DNA of 64,000 nt from Alcanivorax profundi (GTDB taxonomy: Bacteria; Pseudomonadota; Gammaproteobacteria; Pseudomonadales; Alcanivoracaceae). The stretch is from contig NZ_QYYA01000003.1 in assembly GCF_003597125.1 (NCBI RefSeq), positions 188,603 through 252,602 on the forward strand, read 5' to 3'. The first letter of the stretch is position 1. Each line of letters begins with the position of its first letter. This document shows positions 1 through 8,327 of the stretch, piece by piece. The notes below the pieces were generated by a model. The model did no database searches, was not told the DNA's origin, and was given only the letters and a program-made list of their open reading frames with translations. A program made the position numbers and the translations under genes.

Positions 1-681
1 AGCGCCGTTCTCCCAGGGGGCCAACGCAAACTTGCCGGCCGCCCCTGCTTGATCGACGATCTGGCCCAGACCGCCGGGCAGTGCCTCCAGAATCACCCAC
101 AAGCAGAGTATCCCGCCCAACAGCAGTACCACGGTTTGCAGCACATCGGTCCAGATCACCGCATCGATACCGCCAATCACCGTGTATAGCCCCACAAAGA
201 GTCCGCCGAGCACAATGGCTGTGGTGGGCGACAAGCCCGTGACTTGCTGAATCAGCAGGGAAAGCAACCACAGGATCATGGCCAGGCGAACCACCTGGGC
301 TACCAGAAACGCTACCGCCCCGTAGACCCGTACCGAGGGTCCGTAGCGCATTTCCAGAAATTCGTAGGCGCTGGTCATGTTGCCGCGGCGGAAAAACGGC
401 AGAAATACAAAGGCCGCCACCAGGATCGCAGGCAGCAATGCCAGATTGGGAAGATAGCGTAGCCAGTCAGTTTTAAAGGCGTCGGCGGGGTAGGCCAGAA
501 AGGTGATCGAGCTGATGGAGGTGCCCACCAGCGACAGGCCGATCACCCAGCCTCGAAAGCGACGGCCGCCGACAAAGTATTCTTCGGTAGAGGTGTTACG
601 GCGAGAGAAGTAAATGCCAATGCCCAGCACGATACACAGATAACCGGCCAGGACAATCCAGTCTGCGATTGCCAGTGTCAT
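1..681 (-). CDS. Sodium:solute symporter (SSS family), N-terminal part, cut by window edge
   Basis: The minus strand is open from an ATG at 681 to the left edge, giving 227 residues without a stop, so the C-terminal part lies outside. The translation begins MTLAIADWIVLAGYL and alternates long hydrophobic helices with short loops. The first loop carries EYFVGGRRF and is followed by a serine/threonine-rich helix (GLSLVGTSISSITFLAY), the pattern of the first helices of the SSS (PF00474) sodium/solute symporters. It should act in the inner membrane, coupling sodium entry to solute uptake. Substrate cannot be told from this part. The next gene (cold-shock membrane protein) ends 72 bp upstream on the same strand. 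Confidence 0.85.
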   Translation of the reverse strand, partial: MTLAIADWIVLAGYLCIVLGIGIYFSRRNTSTEEYFVGGRRFRGWVIGLSLVGTSISSITFLAYPADAFKTDWLRYLPNLALLPAILVAAFVFLPFFRRGNMTSAYEFLEMRYGPSVRVYGAVAFLVAQVVRLAMILWLLSLLIQQVTGLSPTTAIVLGGLFVGLYTVIGGIDAVIWTDVLQTVVLLLGGILCLWVILEALPGGLGQIVDQAGAAGKFALAPWENGA

Positions 682-734
682 TATTGTTATTCCGGGTCAG
701 GCAATCCGGGGCGGCAACCATGTTGTGTTGCGTG

Positions 735-753
735 CCCCGAAATGCGTTCGGGG
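735..753 (-). terminator. Hairpin directly after the cold-shock membrane gene
   Basis: Arms ccccgaa (735-741) and ttcgggg (747-753) form a 7-bp GC-rich stem starting one base past the stop codon of the minus-strand gene ending at 754. There is no T-run after it, so it is at most a weak or Rho-assisted terminator, or an mRNA 3'-end stabiliser. Confidence 0.3.
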
Positions 754-1356
754 TTACTGCTCGATATAAACGTTATCGGCCTGTTCGCCACGGTCGGACA
801 TGCGCGTGTCGAAGCGAACCCGGGTGCCGGTCCGCAGGCTTCGTCGGCCACCATTCTGAACGGCCTTGAAGTGCACAAACAGCTCCTCACCCTTGTCGGT
901 CAGGATGAAACCGAAGCCCTTGTTGGGGTTGAACCACTTCACCTCACCGCGTTGCTGGCCGCTTCCGCCCGTTGGCAGTGGCAATTTTGCGGGCACCAGC
1001 TTTGCAAAAGGAATCAGCGGCAGCAGGTAGACCAGGGCGGGGATCCACAGCCACCATTGGTCGGCGAAGACCACGTTGCCGTGGCTGGCGACCAGACCTG
1101 CCAGGTAGAAAAACACTGCCACATGCAGCGGAACCCGCTGCGGGCCGCCCAGCAGGCAGGCCAGATTGACCGCCGCGGCCAGCAGCAGGCCCAGCCCGGT
1201 TTGTTGGCTGTGAATGTTGGAGACCTGCACAAACGCCAGATTCTCGTGGATAGTGACAACAGCCATTTCCGGGGCGAAAAGCAGCCAGGCGCCGGGGAGG
1301 GCCAGTAACAGTGCCGCAGCGATATAAAATGCGGTCAGGGGTTTGGAAACATTCAT
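754..1356 (-). CDS. Membrane protein with C-terminal cold-shock domain
   Basis: 200 residues. The first ~120 contain about four hydrophobic helices (roughly 6-28, 52-71, 75-93 and 101-120). After a Gly/Pro-rich linker, residues ~136-200 form a cold-shock domain: GEVKWFNPNKGFGFI has the RNP1-type motif and EELFVHFKAVQ the RNP2-type motif, so nucleic-acid-binding residues are present. Free CspA proteins are ~70 residues, so this is a fusion tethering an RNA/ssDNA-binding fold to the inner membrane, most simply facing the cytoplasm. Proteins with a CSD followed by a DUF1294 membrane part are known; here the order is reversed and the membrane part was not recognised. Start is the ATG at 1356. Role unknown. 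Confidence 0.85.
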   Translation of the reverse strand: MNVSKPLTAFYIAAALLLALPGAWLLFAPEMAVVTIHENLAFVQVSNIHSQQTGLGLLLAAAVNLACLLGGPQRVPLHVAVFFYLAGLVASHGNVVFADQWWLWIPALVYLLPLIPFAKLVPAKLPLPTGGSGQQRGEVKWFNPNKGFGFILTDKGEELFVHFKAVQNGGRRSLRTGTRVRFDTRMSDRGEQADNVYIEQ

Positions 1357-1545
1357 GGACTAGACATTACCTTGTTGAAAAAATGCATTCACAATGATGA
1401 AAGTGTCGAAAACCGCCGGATTAAAAAGAGGCGGTGAAGCAGGGCGGCGCGGTACCGGGCCCGGTTTGGCCTTGTCAGCGCTCTGTACGACCGTGCAACT
1501 GGCGCATTGTACCCAAGCCGGCAAGGAAACTCATGTGGAGTCACA

Positions 1546-2589
1546 TTGACTGATTATCCTTTTCTTAAGCCCGCTTTTGTTGCGGCACTGGAAAGTGGCG
1601 GGGCGGTGAGCCCCCAGCGCGGCTGGGGCCCCTGTCATCAAACGCTGAATCAAGGCTGGTTGCCCCTCTACGCCCGCAGTGATTCCCGTGGCGAGTATGT
1701 CTTCGATTACAGCTGGGCAGACGCCTATCAGCGCCATGGGCTGGCGTACTATCCGAAGTTGGTGACGGCGATTCCTTTTACGCCTGTGGTTGGACCCCGT
1801 TGGCGTGGGACCCTGAATGCAGACCAGATTTGGGGGGCGGTTAGCGAGCAAATGGCGCAGCAGGGCGCCAGTGGCTGGCATGTGCTGTTTCCTGACAGGG
1901 CGTGTCGAGAGCAGCTGTCGGCATTACCCCTTGTCTCCCGCCAGGCCTGCCACTTTCGCTGGTTCAACCGTGATTATCAGGACTTCGAGGACTTTTTGAG
2001 CCGGTTCCAGTCGCGAAAGCGCAAGAACCTGCGCAAGGAAAGGCGCCGCATTGCTGAGCAAGGCATCGCTGTCACACGTTTACAGGGCGGGAAAATTAGC
2101 GATCAGGATTGGGCCTTCTACTACCAGTGCTATGCCAGCACCTACCTGAAACGTGGGCAGCTCCCCTATCTGGATGAAGCATTCTTTGCGGCGATTCGTG
2201 AGGCCATGGCGGATCAGCTGATGTTGGTGCTGGCACGACGTGGTGAGCAGCCATTGGCGGCGGCCTTGTATTTTCAGGATGGTGACTGTCTTTACGGTCG
2301 TTACTGGGGCTGCCTGGAAGAGTGTGACGGGCTGCACTTCGAGCTTTGTTACTACCAGGGCATTGAGCATGCCATTGCGTCCGGACTGGCCGAGTTCGAC
2401 CCCGGGGTGCAGGGAGAACACAAGATCCTGCGCGGTTTCGAACCGGTGATTACCTGGTCGCTGCATCACCTGCGTGAGCCCGCCTTTCAGCGAGCGATTG
2501 CCGATTTTTGTCGGGAGGAGGCTGAACACGTGCGGCGCTACAGGGAAGAGGCGCGTTCGCTGCTGCCTTATCGGCGAGATGCGCGCTGA
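1546..2589 (+). CDS. FemAB-like / GNAT-fold protein (DUF482 family)
   Basis: 347 residues if translation starts at the TTG at 1546, which has a GGAG Shine-Dalgarno five bases upstream (1537-1540). An earlier in-frame TTG at 1507 has no such site. The body matches the family called peptidogalycan biosynthesis/recognition (PF04339): an N-terminal part with RGWGPCHQTLNQGWLPLYA, a basic RKRKNLRKERRRI helix and a GNAT-like C-terminal half (YGRYWGCLEECDGLHFELCYYQ). It is related to FemAB aminoacyl transferases, but the substrate is not established. It ends base-to-base against the convergent gene at 2590, leaving no room for a terminator. Confidence 0.75.
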   Translation: MTDYPFLKPAFVAALESGGAVSPQRGWGPCHQTLNQGWLPLYARSDSRGEYVFDYSWADAYQRHGLAYYPKLVTAIPFTPVVGPRWRGTLNADQIWGAVSEQMAQQGASGWHVLFPDRACREQLSALPLVSRQACHFRWFNRDYQDFEDFLSRFQSRKRKNLRKERRRIAEQGIAVTRLQGGKISDQDWAFYYQCYASTYLKRGQLPYLDEAFFAAIREAMADQLMLVLARRGEQPLAAALYFQDGDCLYGRYWGCLEECDGLHFELCYYQGIEHAIASGLAEFDPGVQGEHKILRGFEPVITWSLHHLREPAFQRAIADFCREEAEHVRRYREEARSLLPYRRDAR

Positions 2590-2955
2590 CTAGGCGGCGA
2601 TTGATTCTTCACGGTGGTACACAATTGCCATGGTTACCCTGTCGCAGAGGTCTGCGTCGGGGTGATCCGGTGATTTGGGGCCAAGCTCTGCGGTAACGTC
2701 GTCCAGCTCACTGGCGGTTTCGTCCTTTAGATCGGCAAAAAACTCCCAGACTCGTTCTTCACAGTCAATGAGGGTGCCAGTGTAGATGCCGTCATCAAAC
2801 AGGCACACGCCGGAAAAAACGGTGGTGTCGGGGTCAAAACCGTGTCCTCGCACCCATTGCGTCAGTGCGGGGTTTAATGTGCCACTGCGGACTTGAGACG
2901 TAATATTTTCGACCGCGGCCCAAGCATTGCGAGTGCTGACTTTGTTGAATTCCAT
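2590..2955 (-). CDS. Conserved hypothetical protein, acidic
   Basis: 121 residues from the ATG at 2955. An in-frame TTG at 2964 is also possible, but the GGGAGAGG upstream is better spaced for the ATG. The protein is soluble and acidic, with no signal peptide, membrane segment or recognisable catalytic motif. It has an N-terminal helix (STRNAWAAVENITSQVRSG) and an acidic C-terminal half. It is a single gene convergent with the FemAB-like gene. Not recognised; no function is proposed. Confidence 0.55.
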   Translation of the reverse strand: MEFNKVSTRNAWAAVENITSQVRSGTLNPALTQWVRGHGFDPDTTVFSGVCLFDDGIYTGTLIDCEERVWEFFADLKDETASELDDVTAELGPKSPDHPDADLCDRVTMAIVYHREESIAA

Positions 2956-3080
2956 GTCTTTCAACCTCTCCCTACAATGCCATGATTCTGCATGGACAAA
3001 CGTGCTAAAAAATAGGCAATTTGCGTAAGCCAGTGTAAGCCTTTTCCTATTTTTGAAGCAGATTCACACTCGCAAAGCGA

Positions 3081-4970
3081 TCAATGGTCGGCAAAGCAGG
3101 GTGGAAGGGGGCATTCCAGTAAAGAAGAAAGAGCTCGCAGCGTCTCCCGTTCCCGGGTTTTCAATTCGCCATCGTCCATAGCCAGGTCAACGGCGCTGTC
3201 GATGATGGGCCCCTTGAGCAAGGGGGACAGATCCGTCAGGCGGTCGACGGCTTGAAACAGCTTGTCGCTGCTGCAATGGGTCAACGGGAGCAAGGTGCGC
3301 CCGGCAGGAAGGAGTCCCTGGGTATAGCGGCTGAACAATGCTGTGCCCGTGTCTTGTGTGGCGCCACTGGCCCACACCAGCAGGGAAAAGAGAAGCTGCA
3401 GTTCTGCCGCTACCGCGCCATAGCGATGAAAGCGGGTGTGCCGGTTGCGCCCCGCCCGCTCGCCAAGTTGTTGCCTTGCCAGCCCCAGCAACGCCCATTC
3501 AAACAAGCTGAAGGTGTTGTCCGCTTTGGCGAGAGACTCCAGTTCAGCAAGTAGCTGTTCGCGGGCGGCACGGGGTTCGTTCTTCAGTGCGGGCAAGGCC
3601 AGATCAATGACCGGCAGGCGGAGGGTAGCCCCCAGGGGGCGAAGCGCTTCTGCCAGCGTCTCAAGGGCAGGCTGATCGTCAGCCAACCCTGCCTGACGAA
3701 GCTGGTGGGCCGTGTCGTTGCGATTGCTGGCCAGAATCAGGGCCAGCAATGCCCTGCGGGCACCTTGCGGCTGGCGCAGGGACTGGCGAATTTCCTCTGG
3801 CAGTTGCGCCAGCGTGGTCTGTGCCCAATCAATGTCGGCGTCTTTCACGGTCCCTACCTGACTGGAGACCCGGACAGGGCTGGCGCCCGGGGCGAAGCCC
3901 AGAGAACCGTCCACATTGGCAGCCTGTGGCGCTGACAGTGGGTTGGGTGACGGGTCGCCGGATTGTCTGGCCCGGGCCCTGGCTCGCGCAACCCAGCCCT
4001 CACCGAGAGCGGTGAGGCGTTCATCCACCGGTGGGTGCGTGGAGAGCCAGCGTTGCAGGTGCATTTTGACAGGTAGCACAAAGCACATATGGCTCATGTC
4101 TTCCGCATGGGCGTTGGCAAGATAGGAGCCGCCGTTGTTGCGCACCTGGATCAGGGCGCCGGCCAAGCCATCGGGGTTACGGGTGAATTGCACGGCAGAC
4201 GCATCAGCCAGCAGCTCCCGCTGACGGCTGATAGCCGCCTTGATCAGGCGTCCGAAGAACAAGCCCACATAGCCGATGACCATCAGGGCCAGCCCGACAA
4301 TAACCAGATTGCCCTTGTTGTTGCGTCTGGACGATCGGGACTGATGACGCTGGCTGTGAAGCAGATGTTCGCCGACTTTGCCCACAGCAAGAATGCCGGC
4401 AAGCACTGCCACCATCCGCAGGTTGATGCGGATGTCAGCATTGAGAATGTGGCTGAATTCATGCCCTATAATCGCTTGCAGCTCGTCCCGTGAGAGTTTG
4501 TCCAGTGTGCCCCGAGTGACCGCGACGATGGCTTCTGAAGGTCGGAAGCCGGCGGCAAAGGCGTTGATGGCCGGTTCCTGCTCAAGGACGTAGATTCTGG
4601 GTGCCGGGATGCCGGCAGCGATGCTCATCTCTTCCACCACGTTAAGCAGGCGCTGCTCGCTGTTATCGGTGGTGGTGGCGTTGATTGGCTTTGCGCCCAT
4701 CATTTCGGCGAGGGCGGGGCCGCCCTTGCGTAGCTGCCAGGTTTTCACCAGACAACCGCCGACAATGACCACAAAGGTGCCGAGTGCGATCCAGGCCGTA
4801 AGGGGGTGGGCCCAGGGAGCCTGAAGAGAGACTCCCGCGCCGGAGAAATGCAGGATCAGCAGCATGGCGGCGGTCACGCTGGCGATCACTGCCACCACTG
4901 CCACGACGAAATAGAGCACCAGCAAGCCGGTTTTACGCCGGGCACGTTCCTGGTGTTGGAAGAAATCCAT
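3081..4970 (-). CDS. Membrane-bound M48 zinc metallopeptidase
   Basis: 629 residues. Two N-terminal membrane helices (~15-40 and ~58-76) precede an M48 peptidase domain. The zinc motif HEFSH starts at residue 170 (H170-E171-x-x-H174), and the ELLADASAVQFTRNPDGL stretch supplies the third zinc ligand region. A further hydrophobic segment lies near 224-246. The ~300-residue C-terminal extension is helical, in the cytoplasm or periplasm, with no recognised domain, so the protein is about twice the length of HtpX. It is encoded 17 bp downstream of lemA on the same strand. LemA-M48 pairs are common and suggest envelope protein quality control. It is not HtpX itself. Confidence 0.85.
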   Translation of the reverse strand: MDFFQHQERARRKTGLLVLYFVVAVVAVIASVTAAMLLILHFSGAGVSLQAPWAHPLTAWIALGTFVVIVGGCLVKTWQLRKGGPALAEMMGAKPINATTTDNSEQRLLNVVEEMSIAAGIPAPRIYVLEQEPAINAFAAGFRPSEAIVAVTRGTLDKLSRDELQAIIGHEFSHILNADIRINLRMVAVLAGILAVGKVGEHLLHSQRHQSRSSRRNNKGNLVIVGLALMVIGYVGLFFGRLIKAAISRQRELLADASAVQFTRNPDGLAGALIQVRNNGGSYLANAHAEDMSHMCFVLPVKMHLQRWLSTHPPVDERLTALGEGWVARARARARQSGDPSPNPLSAPQAANVDGSLGFAPGASPVRVSSQVGTVKDADIDWAQTTLAQLPEEIRQSLRQPQGARRALLALILASNRNDTAHQLRQAGLADDQPALETLAEALRPLGATLRLPVIDLALPALKNEPRAAREQLLAELESLAKADNTFSLFEWALLGLARQQLGERAGRNRHTRFHRYGAVAAELQLLFSLLVWASGATQDTGTALFSRYTQGLLPAGRTLLPLTHCSSDKLFQAVDRLTDLSPLLKGPIIDSAVDLAMDDGELKTRERETLRALSSLLECPLPPCFADH

Positions 4971-4987
4971 GGCCCAATCTCAGCGGA

Positions 4988-5575
4988 TCAGAAACCGACC
5001 TTGACGGCCTTGCGGGCCTCTTCGTTCTCGATCTTGAGCAGCTGGGCTTCCTTGAAGCTGCCGAACAGTCCGCCAATAAAGTTTTGCGGAAACTGCTCGC
5101 GGTAGGTGTTGAAGTTCATGACGGCATCGTTGAAGGCCTGCCGTGCAAAGCCGATGCGATTTTCGGTGCTGGTCAGCTCTTCCATGAGCTGGCTCATGGT
5201 CTCGTTGGCTTTCAGGTCCGGGTAATTCTCACTGAGGGCGAAGAAGTTGGCGAGGGAGCCGGACAGCATGGATTCTGCTTTGCCGAGTTGGGCCACGGCG
5301 CTGGCGTCATCGGGGTGGGCGGCGGCGGCCTGTTTGGCGCTGGCCGCCTGATTGCGCGCCTCGATAACCTGAGTCAGGGTCTCTTTCTCATGACTCATAT
5401 AGGCTTTGGCGGTCTCCACCAGATTGGGGATCAGATCATGGCGGCGTTGTAGCTGCACGTCGATCTGGGCAAAACCGTTTTTGAAGCGGTTCTTGAGGGC
5501 GATCAGTCGGTTGTATACCGCGATGATGTAGATAACGACGGCGGCGATCACGCCAAAGAAAAGCAAAGTGCCCAT
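4988..5575 (-). CDS. lemA: LemA family protein
   Basis: 195 residues. One N-terminal membrane helix (FFGVIAAVVIYIIAVYNRLI) is followed by the LemA core: RFKNGFAQIDVQLQRRHDLIPNLVETAKAY (split here only by wording), then ENYPDLKANETMSQLMEELTSTENRI and the FNTYREQFPQNFIGGLFG C-terminal region. LemA proteins form a helical bundle tethered to the inner membrane; their biochemical role is not settled. The ATG at 5575 follows a GGAAGG site. It is the first gene of a two-gene unit with the M48 protease. A second LemA paralogue is at 44451-45041. Confidence 0.85.
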   Translation of the reverse strand: MGTLLFFGVIAAVVIYIIAVYNRLIALKNRFKNGFAQIDVQLQRRHDLIPNLVETAKAYMSHEKETLTQVIEARNQAASAKQAAAAHPDDASAVAQLGKAESMLSGSLANFFALSENYPDLKANETMSQLMEELTSTENRIGFARQAFNDAVMNFNTYREQFPQNFIGGLFGSFKEAQLLKIENEEARKAVKVGF

Positions 5576-5674
5576 GCGGGTGGTCCTTCCCCAAGCAGAG
5601 ATGATTGTCGTTCTAAACTACTGCAAAAGTACCAGTGGGGAAAGGTGGTTCTGCGCCGAAGCCGTTGCGGAGTA

Positions 5675-6130
5675 TCAGTACTTGATGCCCCACTTGCGGT
5701 AAAGGAAGCCCATGATCCAGGCGGGTCCGATCATCAGATACTGTATGTCTTCAAAGAACGAGGGTTTCTTGCCTTCCACCTTGTGGCCCCATAACTGGCC
5801 GATCCAGGCGAGTACAAAGACCACCAGTGAAAACAGCCCGACGCTGATGCCGGTCGAGGCGATCAGGCCAAGCCCGGCCAGGCAGATAACACTGAAGACC
5901 AGCATGCCGAGGGCGATAGGTTTGGAGAGGCGGGCGTAGTAGGCGGTAACGAACACCAGTGCCAGGCAGGCCCAAAAGCTGGTGAAAAGGGGGGCGGGTA
6001 TCGCCCAGAGAAAACCGACGATGGTGAAAAAAATCACCGGCACGCAGACAAAATGCACTTTCTTGTTGGTGGGGTTCTGGTGGCTCTCGCCATAGGCGTC
6101 GAGCCAGTCATCCATGCTGCGGGTTGCCAT
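5675..6130 (-). CDS. Mpo1-like / DUF962 membrane protein
   Basis: 151 residues from the ATG at 6130, which follows a GGGAGG site; an in-frame extension to 6202 has no support. The N-terminus DDWLDAYGESHQNPTNKKVHFVCVPVIFF carries the conserved H-x-N-x3-N-x2-H pattern of the PF06127 family (YGL010w/Mpo1), then four hydrophobic helices follow and a short C-terminal motif (GPAWIMGFLYRKWGIKY). The yeast homologue is an Fe(II)-dependent dioxygenase acting on 2-hydroxy fatty acids in the membrane. Whether bacterial members do the same is inference. Probably a single-gene unit. Confidence 0.75.
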   Translation of the reverse strand: MATRSMDDWLDAYGESHQNPTNKKVHFVCVPVIFFTIVGFLWAIPAPLFTSFWACLALVFVTAYYARLSKPIALGMLVFSVICLAGLGLIASTGISVGLFSLVVFVLAWIGQLWGHKVEGKKPSFFEDIQYLMIGPAWIMGFLYRKWGIKY

Positions 6131-6195
6131 GGTTGCCTCCCGGTAATTTTTCGATGCTGACAGTATAGCGCGATGTGGTGGCCAGGATACGAGAG

Positions 6196-6356
6196 GGGGC
6201 AATTGAGAATTGATAATGGCGCGGAAGGGCCGGCCAGGAATCTGAAAGCAATGAGACCGCGCCCAAAGTCTGGGCGCGGCCTCCCCGCGTCTGAAAACCT
6301 CAAACCTGGCTCGCGGCAGTTATCAATTATCCATTACCAATTGGTTTTTACGCCCC
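6196..6356. repeat. AT-rich fold-back sequence between ctaB and the Mpo1-like gene
   Basis: The gap contains an AT-rich stretch (6201-6219) and an AT-rich counterpart (6320-6342) in inverted orientation sharing AATTGATAA, with ggggg/ccccc flanks (near 6196 and 6352). Between them lies a perfect 9-bp GC hairpin (ccgcgccca 6257-6265, tgggcgcgg 6271-6279). No promoter or gene was recognised here. Confidence 0.4.
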
Positions 6357-7259
6357 CAGCCAGATGGCCACGTCAGTGGGCTTTACGGGAAGGTAATGAT
6401 CCACCAGCAGAGCCGTGAACAGGGCAAAGAGGTAGGTGATGGAATAGCCGAACGTCTTCATGGGAAGTTTCGGGTCATCTGAAAAGCGCAGCCGCACAGC
6501 GTGGTAAAGGAATACCAGGCCCAGAATCAGCGCGGCAAGCAGGTAGATCAGGTCACTCATGCCGGTCAGGTAGGGCAGCAAGGTGCAGATGAACAGCAGG
6601 ATGGTGTAGTACAGAACGGATTCCCGGGTAAAGGGGATGCCGTGGGTGACAGGCAACATGGGGATGTCTGCCTTGGCGTACTCGTCCTTGCGGTGGATGG
6701 CCAGCGCCCAGAAGTGGGGAGGGGTCCACACGAAGATGATCAGCACCAGCAGCCAGGCATAGGGGTGAACGTCGCCAGTCACGGCAGCCCAACCCAGCAG
6801 CGGCGGGATGGCGCCGGCAATACCGCCGATCACGATGTTCTGCGGGGTCGCCCGTTTCAGATACAAGGTGTAAATGAACGCATAACCGACGAAACCAAAC
6901 AGGGTCAGCCAGGCGGTCAGTGGATTGACCAGGAAATACAACATGACCATGGACGCCGCCGCCAGCAGAACGGCAAAAGTAATGGCGGCTTTCGGACTGA
7001 GCTTGCCGGCGACCAGAGGCCGCTTTTCGGTGCGAGTCATGATCGCATCGATTTTCTGGTCCATGATCTGGTTGATGGCCGCAGAAGACATCATGGCCAG
7101 CGTGAGACCAATAAAGGACGGAATAAAAATATCCAGCGGCACCATCCCCGGGGGATCGGTCGCCAGGAACATGCCTGCCACGGCGGTGACCATCAACAGC
7201 ATCACCACGCCCGGCTTGGTGAGGGCAAGGTAGTCGCGCCAGGTTGTGGTATCACTCAT
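6348..7259 (-). CDS. ctaB: Protoheme IX farnesyltransferase (heme O synthase)
   Basis: 303 residues from the ATG at 7259, preceded by GGGAGAAG; its ATGA overlaps the ctaA stop. The enzyme attaches farnesyl diphosphate to heme B to give heme O. It is a polytopic UbiA-superfamily protein: the first Asp-rich substrate motif is in NQIMDQKIDAIMTRTEKRPL, and the conserved RATPQNIVIGGIAGAIPP and WTPPHFWALA segments are intact. Length is normal for the family. It is the last gene of the ctaA-ctaB pair that supplies heme A to the aa3 oxidase encoded at 11221-15558. Confidence 0.95.
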   Translation of the reverse strand: MSDTTTWRDYLALTKPGVVMLLMVTAVAGMFLATDPPGMVPLDIFIPSFIGLTLAMMSSAAINQIMDQKIDAIMTRTEKRPLVAGKLSPKAAITFAVLLAAASMVMLYFLVNPLTAWLTLFGFVGYAFIYTLYLKRATPQNIVIGGIAGAIPPLLGWAAVTGDVHPYAWLLVLIIFVWTPPHFWALAIHRKDEYAKADIPMLPVTHGIPFTRESVLYYTILLFICTLLPYLTGMSDLIYLLAALILGLVFLYHAVRLRFSDDPKLPMKTFGYSITYLFALFTALLVDHYLPVKPTDVAIWLGA

Positions 7260-8314
7260 GATTTTGCTTCTCCCTGTCGCGGATTGCGTATGCCGCATTT
7301 CACATTGATGGCGCGGATAAACAGCACCAGTGATGCCAGCAGAATAACGGCTACAAAATTATGGGCAACGGCCACGTCCAGAGGGACCGCAAACACCACA
7401 TTACTGATGCCGAGGGCGAGCTGTACGACCAGCAAGGACAGGATGGTCAGGGCGAAGTTACGGAAGAAGGTGCTGCGGGCGCGCAGCAGGATTTTGGCAA
7501 CCAGCGCCAGTACCAGCAGGGTCACCAGTAAAGCGCCAAAGCGGTGCATGACGTGAATGGTGGTACGCGCGTGATTATCGAGGACGCCGTATTCAAAATC
7601 CGGTTGATCATGCTCATGGCCCCAGAAGATAAAGGCTTCCTCGAAGTCCAGACGCTCTTGCCAGCCTGCTTCGCACACCGGCAGTTCGGTACAGGCCACA
7701 GCGGCATAGTTGCTGGCAGTCCAGCCACCCAAGGCAATTTGCAGAATGACGGCGGCCAGTGTGATGGAGGCCAGCGGTTTGAGCATCCGCACATCGCAAT
7801 CGTTCAGGAAGTTTGGCCAGCGGAATACCCTTGCGGTCAGCAGCACCAGCAGGGTAAAGGTGGTAAAGCCTCCCAGCAGGTGCAACATCACAATGGTGGG
7901 CTGTAGCCCCATGGTGACGGTCCACATGCCCAGAATACCCTGGAAAATCACCAGGGCGACCAGGAACAGGGGCAGCTTGAGCGGTTGTTTTTCCCGCTTG
8001 CGGTTTATGAAGGAGAGCACCGCAATGATGATGATGATGAGTCCCAGGGTCGAGGCGAAGTAACGGTGTACCATCTCGGGTACCGTTTTGTGGGCTTCGC
8101 GGAGGCTGCCTGGCACTGCTTCATTGGTGGTGTTGACGTGGTCGATGGCCTTACGTACGTCCAGGTGGCCGTAACAGCCTGGCCAGTCAGGGCAACCAAG
8201 GCCGGCATCTGCCAGCCGGGTCCAGGCGCCAAGGGTGATTACGCCCGCGGCCAGAATGACCGCGAGAACGCAGAAGCCGCGCAGCCAGCGCTGTGAAGAA
8301 GTCGGTGTTTGCAT
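7256..8314 (-). CDS. ctaA: Heme A synthase (COX15/CtaA)
   Basis: 352 residues, eight-helix inner-membrane protein that oxidises the C8 methyl of heme O to give heme A. The N-terminal helix is followed by TRLADAGLGCPDWPGCYG, the family hallmark, with heme-ligand histidines in MVHRYFAS and HLLGGFTTF and again in VMHRFGALL and AVAHNFVA of the second half. The two Cys-containing external loops (GLGCPDWPGC, ACTELPVC) are present. It sits 13 bp downstream of the SCO-like gene and overlaps ctaB by 4 bp, so the four minus-strand genes from SURF1 to ctaB read as one assembly operon. Confidence 0.95.
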   Translation of the reverse strand: MQTPTSSQRWLRGFCVLAVILAAGVITLGAWTRLADAGLGCPDWPGCYGHLDVRKAIDHVNTTNEAVPGSLREAHKTVPEMVHRYFASTLGLIIIIIAVLSFINRKREKQPLKLPLFLVALVIFQGILGMWTVTMGLQPTIVMLHLLGGFTTFTLLVLLTARVFRWPNFLNDCDVRMLKPLASITLAAVILQIALGGWTASNYAAVACTELPVCEAGWQERLDFEEAFIFWGHEHDQPDFEYGVLDNHARTTIHVMHRFGALLVTLLVLALVAKILLRARSTFFRNFALTILSLLVVQLALGISNVVFAVPLDVAVAHNFVAVILLASLVLFIRAINVKCGIRNPRQGEAKS

Positions 8315-8327
8315 ACCTGCAGCCTAA

